Shown: piece by piece, positions 1 through 3,352 of the stretch
Numbering within the stretch: the first letter of the stretch is position 1
Layout: each line of letters starts with the position of its first letter
NCBI GenBank assembly: GCA_031283395.1
Contig: JAITBV010000130.1
Location: forward strand, 1-6,242
Source of the DNA: Candidatus Adiutrix sp.
GTDB taxonomy: Bacteria; Desulfobacterota; Desulfarculia; Adiutricales; Adiutricaceae
Length of the DNA: 6,242 nt
Direction of reading: 5' to 3'
Notes under the pieces: model-generated
What the model was told of the DNA's origin: nothing
Seen by the model: the letters and a program-made list of their open reading frames with translations, nothing else
Databases searched by the model: none
Translations under genes and position numbers: made by a program

Positions 1-773
1 TCGAGCTGTTCCCCGAATATCAGCCTGACGGCTCAAAATCCCGTGATAGCGCGTTTGAGATGTTGAAGCGGGTGTTGAACGGCGAAAAACTGACCCTGGA
101 GAGGATGCACTGTTCACCAGCCGGCGAACCTATCCCCTGTGAAATCACCATTACGCGCACGCATCATAACGGGAAATACATCGCCTTGGCCTATGTGAAC
201 GACCTGCGTAAGACTAAAAGGCTGGAAAGAACCATACAATGGCTTGAAACCGAGGCTGACAAAATTTTTTATGACCCGCTGACCGGCATTCATAACCGGC
301 GGTTTTTCGACGACAACCTCAAGCGTTTGATAAAATCCCTATCCCGTTCCGGGGGCCTCTTGAGCCTGATAATGATCGACATTGACCATTTTAAGGACTA
401 TAACGATCTCTATGGTCATAGGGCCGGCGACGACTGCCTTATAGAGGTCGCGGCCACTCTTAACCGGACGATAACGAGAGCCGATGATTTTGTGGCCCGT
501 TACGGCGGCGAGGAATTTGTCGTGGTCCTGCCGAACACCGGTGAAAATGGAGCCCGCGTCATTGCGGAAAAACTCCTGGAAAACATACGAAACCGCAACA
601 TACCGCATGAAAAAAACGAGGCGGTCGGCCGCGTCACCATTTCCATCGGGGTCGCGTCCGGCAGCGTGGACCATACGCAAAGCGAGGATGATTACATCAA
701 ACGGGCCGATGAGATGCTTTATGCCTCAAAACAAGGCGGCCGCAACAGATGTTCCCTGGCCACCCTTTCTTGA
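1..773 (+). CDS. PAS-GGDEF diguanylate cyclase, 5' partial
   Basis: Predicted to condense two GTP into the second messenger cyclic di-GMP. The frame is open to the left edge (first full codon at base 3), so the ATG at 60 is probably internal and the N-terminus lies outside the window. The visible N-terminal part resembles the end of a PAS sensor domain: LFPEYQPDG, then GEPIPCEITITR, ending in a VNDLR motif. A short helical linker leads to the GGDEF domain, which opens with YDPLTGIHNRR (residues 71-81 counted from the ATG at 60) and contains MIDIDHFKDYND. The signature is GGEEF (149-153, bases 504-518), a catalytically competent variant. RADD (140-143) lies exactly five residues before it and fits the RxxD inhibitory I-site, so product feedback is likely. 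The domain ends normally with ADEMLYASKQGGRN. No EAL domain follows. The PAS ligand cannot be inferred. nadE starts 14 bases downstream. Confidence 0.93.
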   Translation, partial: ELFPEYQPDGSKSRDSAFEMLKRVLNGEKLTLERMHCSPAGEPIPCEITITRTHHNGKYIALAYVNDLRKTKRLERTIQWLETEADKIFYDPLTGIHNRRFFDDNLKRLIKSLSRSGGLLSLIMIDIDHFKDYNDLYGHRAGDDCLIEVAATLNRTITRADDFVARYGGEEFVVVLPNTGENGARVIAEKLLENIRNRNIPHEKNEAVGRVTISIGVASGSVDHTQSEDDYIKRADEMLYASKQGGRNRCSLATLS

Positions 774-778
774 AAGGG
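773..778 (+). promoter_or_regulatory. Ribosome binding site that decides the nadE start
   Basis: AAAGGG overlaps the last base of the dgc stop codon and lies 9 bases before the ATG at 788. It abuts the alternative ATG at 779 with no spacer and lies downstream of the ATG at 749, so it supports 788 as the true start. Confidence 0.55.
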
Positions 779-787
779 ATGGGTCTT

Positions 788-1519
788 ATGAGAAATTATG
801 AGAGTGAAATGAAGGCCCGGGTGGAATTTATCCGCGGCGCCTTGTCCGCCGCCCGGGCCGAGGGTGTCGTTTTCGGCAACAGCGGCGGAAAAGACAGCGC
901 GCTGGTCGGGATACTCTGTAAAGCGGCCTGCGAAAATACCGTGGGGCTCATCATGCCGTGCGGTTCAAAAAGAAATTACGGGATGGATAAAGCCGATGCC
1001 GAAGCCCTGGCGGAGCGTTACGGCATAGCCGCCCGGGTCATTGATCTGTCAGGCGTAAAAAACTCTCTTTCCCAAGTTGTCGGCGAAAAGACGCGGCTCA
1101 CCGACCCGGCGCTGGCCAATATGGCCCCCCGGCTCCGCATGACCGCCCTTTACGCCGTGGCCGCCAGCGAAAACAGGCTGGTGGCGGGGACCGGCAACCG
1201 GAGCGAAGGCCACATGGGCTATTTCACCAAGTGGGGTGACGGAGCCTTTGATTTCAACCCGATAGCCGATCTCACCGTCACCGAGATATACGAGTTTTTG
1301 CGATATCTGAAGGCGCCCGGCTTCATCCTGGAAAAAGCCCCCTCCGCCGGGCTGTTCGACGGCCAGACGGACGAGGCGGACATGGGCGTCACCTATGCCA
1401 GCCTGGACGCCTTTCTCCTCACCGGCGCGGTGAACGACCGCGACAGAGCCATCATCGACGGATTCCACCGGGCCAGCGGGCATAAGCGCGTCAAGCCCCT
1501 CCTCTATCCGGCTGTTTAG
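788..1519 (+). CDS. nadE: NH3-dependent NAD+ synthetase
   Basis: Catalyses the last step of NAD+ synthesis: ATP-dependent adenylation of nicotinic acid adenine dinucleotide, then amidation with ammonia, in the cytoplasm. The 243-residue product is close to the usual length of the short ammonia-using enzymes and has no glutaminase (nitrilase-like) domain. Visible family motifs, numbered from the 788 start, are the PP-loop SGGKDS (32-37), the GTGNRSEG motif (134-141) followed by HMGYFTKWGDGAFDFNPIADL, and KAPSAGLFDGQTDE (183-196) followed by MGVTY. The start at 788 is preferred over ATGs at 749 and 779: it has AAAGGG nine bases upstream and avoids a 25-base overlap with dgc. The short gap to dgc suggests cotranscription and perhaps translational coupling. 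No truncation or missing key motif is seen. ExsB- or LarE-type PP-loop enzymes were considered, but the GTGNRSEG and GQTDE motifs are specific to NadE. Confidence 0.96.
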   Translation: MRNYESEMKARVEFIRGALSAARAEGVVFGNSGGKDSALVGILCKAACENTVGLIMPCGSKRNYGMDKADAEALAERYGIAARVIDLSGVKNSLSQVVGEKTRLTDPALANMAPRLRMTALYAVAASENRLVAGTGNRSEGHMGYFTKWGDGAFDFNPIADLTVTEIYEFLRYLKAPGFILEKAPSAGLFDGQTDEADMGVTYASLDAFLLTGAVNDRDRAIIDGFHRASGHKRVKPLLYPAV

Positions 1520-1534
1520 AGCATTTTAACATTG

Positions 1535-1561
1535 GGTCCGGCCTTTCGGTCCGGCCGGTCC
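1535..1561 (+). terminator. Possible hairpin after nadE, no U-tract
   Basis: GG-T-CCGGCC (1535-1543) can pair with GGCCGG-T-CC (1553-1561) around a 9-base loop, giving 8 base pairs with one T/T mismatch. It lies 15 bases after the nadE stop. No run of T follows, so it is a poor classical intrinsic terminator; it may be an RNA-stabilising or Rho-assisting structure. The same bases also form direct repeats of GGTCCG (1535, 1548, 1557), so a DNA-binding role is an alternative. Confidence 0.3.
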
Positions 1562-1573
1562 GCCGGGCTTGAG

Positions 1574-1594
1574 TTTTGAGCGTCAAAATATTAT
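1574..1594 (+). promoter_or_regulatory. Inverted repeat and -10-like box upstream of the regulator
   Basis: A perfect inverted repeat, TTTTGA-GCG-TCAAAA (1574-1588), is followed directly by TATTAT (1589-1594), five of six bases of the sigma70 -10 consensus. This is the only AT-rich island between nadE and the regulator ATG, about 40 bases upstream of it. A -35 is poor: TTGAGT at 1569-1574 is spaced only 14 bases from the -10. The arrangement suits a promoter whose spacer is covered by an operator, possibly for autoregulation, but this is inference from symmetry and position. Confidence 0.33.
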
Positions 1595-1633
1595 CATGTC
1601 CGGGTCTGCTCCGAGCGGCGAGGGGAAGAGCCC

Positions 1634-3178
1634 ATGAGCGATGTTTTGATCGTGGTCAAGGATGACAAGCTGGCCGGCCTTCTGGCCACCGCCTGCCGGG
1701 ACCGGGGCGCTGAAACTTTCCGAGCCCTGGGCGCGGCCCAGGTTTTGCCGGAAATCGGCCGGTCCGGCGGCCATCGCTGGGCCGGGCTGATCCTGGACCT
1801 GGGCTACGCCTCGCAGAAACCCCTGGAACTGGTCCGCGATTTTCTGGAAGCCGATCCCGAACTGAAAATAGTGGCCTTGAGCCGAAACCTGGCCGTTAAA
1901 ACCGGGAGCGCCCTGGTGCGCCTGGGGGTGACCGATTTTCTGGAATTGCCGCCCGACCCCCTGGAACTTTCCAAATGCCTGGATAATTTTCTGGGCCGCC
2001 TCAAGCCGGAGACCCGGGCCGGCCGCCCGGCGGCGTCCCCCCCCCCATCGGCCGCGACCGCCGCAACCGTCGGCCACCGGGCCATCATCGGCCGCAGCCC
2101 GGCCCTGAAGAAGGTCTTCCGCCTGGCGGATAAGGTGGCCGCCACCGATTCCACGGTGATGATCCACGGCGAGAGCGGCACCGGCAAGGAACTGTTGGCC
2201 CGGGCCCTGCACCTGAAAAGCCCGCGGGCCGCCAGGCCGCTTATTCCCGTCAACTGCGGGGCCATTCCCGAGGAACTCCTGGAGGCCGAGCTTTTCGGCC
2301 ATGAAAAAGGGGCCTTCACCAACGCCATCCGCACCCGCCTGGGCCGTTTTGAAATGGCCGACGGCGGCACCATCTTTCTGGACGAGATAGGCGACATGAG
2401 CCCCAAGCTCCAGGTCAAGCTGCTAAGGGTCATACAGGAACACGAGATAGAGCGGGTGGGGGGCGACCGGATCATTGCGGTGGATATCCGGATCATCACG
2501 GCCACCAACGTGGATCTGGCCCTGGCCGTGGAAGAGGGCCGCTTCAGGGAAGACCTGTTTTACCGCCTGAACGTCATACCCATAACCATGCCCCCCCTGC
2601 GGGAGCGCCTGGAAGACGTGCCGCTCCTCATCGAGCATTTCCTGGCCCGTCTGGCGTCCACCCGGGGTAGCCGGGTGACCGGCCTGGCCCCGGAGGCCCT
2701 GAACCGCCTTTTGGCCTACGGCTGGCCGGGAAATGTGCGGGAACTGGAAAACCTCATTGAGCGCATGGTCACCCTGGCCGATGGCCCGGTGCTGGCGGTG
2801 GAGGATTTGCCGGCCAAGCTCCTGGCTTCCACCGACGGTCGGCCGGTCCCGGAACTGGCCCTGGCCCTGGCCGACGAACCGGCCGATGAACCGCCCGACA
2901 CGCCGGCCGAAGCTCCCGGGGCTCCATCCCCGGACAGCCCTGAAAACCGGCCGGCTCCGGCCTCGATCGTTTCGGACTGGCCGGATCTGGAACTGCCCCC
3001 GGAGGGTGTCGATTTCAACGCCCTGGTCTCAGCCTATGAAACCCAGCTCATCATCGCGGCCCTTAAGGCCGCCGGCGGGGTCCGGAACAAGGCGGCCAAG
3101 CTCCTGAACATCAATCGCACCACTTTGGTGGAGAAGATGCGCAAAAAGGGGCTTCTCCAGGGCGATGGCCCGGACTGA
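1634..3178 (+). CDS. Sigma54-type enhancer-binding regulator with degenerate receiver
   Basis: Predicted cytoplasmic NtrC-class activator of 514 residues that remodels sigma54 RNA polymerase using ATP. GAGGGG (1620-1625) precedes the ATG by 8 bases. Domains: receiver-like fold (3-122); Pro/Ala linker (124-145) encoded partly by a C10 run; AAA+ domain (about 148-396) with Walker A GESGTGKE (179-186), GAFTNA (226-231, consensus GAFTGA), Walker B GTIFLDEIGDM (245-255), FREDLFYRLNVI (304-315) with the arginine-finger region, and WPGNVRELENLIER (364-377); an acidic Pro/Ala-rich linker (about 399-457); and a Fis-type helix-turn-helix (about 485-507, NKAAKLLNINRTTLVEKM). An ungapped comparison with CheY-like receivers keeps the phospho-acceptor (Asp55) and the Thr/Ser (Ser83), but the acidic pair is Val8-Lys9 and the conserved Lys is Leu105, so phosphorylation is doubtful. 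No histidine kinase is nearby. Target genes are unknown; the downstream exported protein is the obvious candidate, although no sigma54 -24/-12 box was found before it. Confidence 0.93.
   Translation: MSDVLIVVKDDKLAGLLATACRDRGAETFRALGAAQVLPEIGRSGGHRWAGLILDLGYASQKPLELVRDFLEADPELKIVALSRNLAVKTGSALVRLGVTDFLELPPDPLELSKCLDNFLGRLKPETRAGRPAASPPPSAATAATVGHRAIIGRSPALKKVFRLADKVAATDSTVMIHGESGTGKELLARALHLKSPRAARPLIPVNCGAIPEELLEAELFGHEKGAFTNAIRTRLGRFEMADGGTIFLDEIGDMSPKLQVKLLRVIQEHEIERVGGDRIIAVDIRIITATNVDLALAVEEGRFREDLFYRLNVIPITMPPLRERLEDVPLLIEHFLARLASTRGSRVTGLAPEALNRLLAYGWPGNVRELENLIERMVTLADGPVLAVEDLPAKLLASTDGRPVPELALALADEPADEPPDTPAEAPGAPSPDSPENRPAPASIVSDWPDLELPPEGVDFNALVSAYETQLIIAALKAAGGVRNKAAKLLNINRTTLVEKMRKKGLLQGDGPD
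2037..2046 (+). repeat. C10 homopolymer inside the regulator gene
   Basis: Ten consecutive C encode the end of Ser135 through Pro136-Pro138, in the linker between the receiver-like and AAA+ domains. The frame is intact with ten. With nine the shifted frame reaches TGA at 2106-2108; with eleven it reaches TAA at 2131-2133. Either change would leave only the receiver-like domain. Long G/C tracts are prone to slipped-strand mispairing, and also to sequencing error. Confidence 0.85.
2855..2872 (+). repeat. Three tandem CTGGCC hexamers in the regulator linker
   Basis: CTGGCC occurs three times head to tail and encodes Leu-Ala repeats at the start of the acidic, proline-rich linker between the AAA+ and helix-turn-helix domains. 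It is followed by a degenerate duplication encoding ADEPADEPP. Length changes in multiples of six would keep the frame and alter linker length. Confidence 0.7.
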
Positions 3179-3190
3179 CCTTAGGCGGGC

Positions 3191-3208
3191 CTTCAGCTAA
3201 GCCTGAAG
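3191..3208 (+). terminator. Possible hairpin just after the regulator stop
   Basis: CTTCAG (3191-3196) pairs with CTGAAG (3203-3208) around a 6-base loop, 13 bases after the TGA. A run of six T (3227-3232) follows only 18 bases later, too far for a standard terminator. The 3' arm can also pair, as CTGAA, with TTCAG at 3231-3235, so two exclusive structures are possible. Confidence 0.25.
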
Positions 3209-3248
3209 CGGAGCGGGAGATCCATGTTTTTTCAGCCGTCCGGGCTCC

Positions 3249-3270
3249 CCACCGGCTAATGGCCGGGTGG
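3249..3270 (+). other. Potential hairpin in the leader of the repeat-protein gene
   Basis: CCACCGGC (3249-3256) pairs with GCC-g-GGTGG (3262-3270) around the loop TAATG, giving 8 base pairs with one bulged G. It is the second of three potential hairpins between the regulator and the next gene. No known RNA family was recognised. Confidence 0.4.
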
Positions 3271-3288
3271 TATTCGGCCGATAACTAA

Positions 3289-3323
3289 TTAGGAAGCGCC
3301 GGAAAAGGCGTCCGGCTTCCTAA
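3289..3323 (+). other. Strong hairpin 29 bases before the GTG start
   Basis: TTAGGAAGC (3289-3297) and GCTTCCTAA (3315-3323) are perfect 9-base complements. The interior can extend the stem (CGG 3300-3302 with CCG 3312-3314) or form CGCC/GGCG with a GGAAAA loop. No T-run follows on either strand. The left arm overlaps the palindrome CTAATTAG (3285-3292). It may be a leader RNA structure, a terminator for the upstream gene, or a protein-binding dyad; the sequence does not decide. Confidence 0.45.
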
Positions 3324-3340
3324 GAACTGAAATTCCCCCT

Positions 3341-3344
3341 GGAG
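3341..3344 (+). promoter_or_regulatory. Ribosome binding site that decides the GTG start
   Basis: GGAG lies 8 bases before the GTG at 3353. The in-frame stop TAG at 3290-3292 excludes anything upstream of 3293, and there is no in-frame ATG, TTG or other GTG between that stop and 3353, so this site fixes the start. Confidence 0.6.
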
Positions 3345-3352
3345 TCGCCCTT

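Noticed and set aside
749..787. Upstream nadE start at 749 (or 779)
   Set aside because: The 749 start overlaps dgc by 25 bases and the ribosome site lies downstream of it; the 779 start has no spacer from AAAGGG. The family motifs begin well after 788.
1583..2302. Minus-strand open frame of 239 codons opposite the regulator
   Set aside because: The + frame has unmistakable receiver-like and AAA+ motifs; the antisense product is glycine/glutamine-rich with none.
3240..3330. Cyclic di-GMP (GEMM) riboswitch before the repeat protein
   Set aside because: The hairpins and the cyclase in the window made this tempting, but the conserved GEMM segments such as GCAAAGCC and the paired-helix layout are not present.
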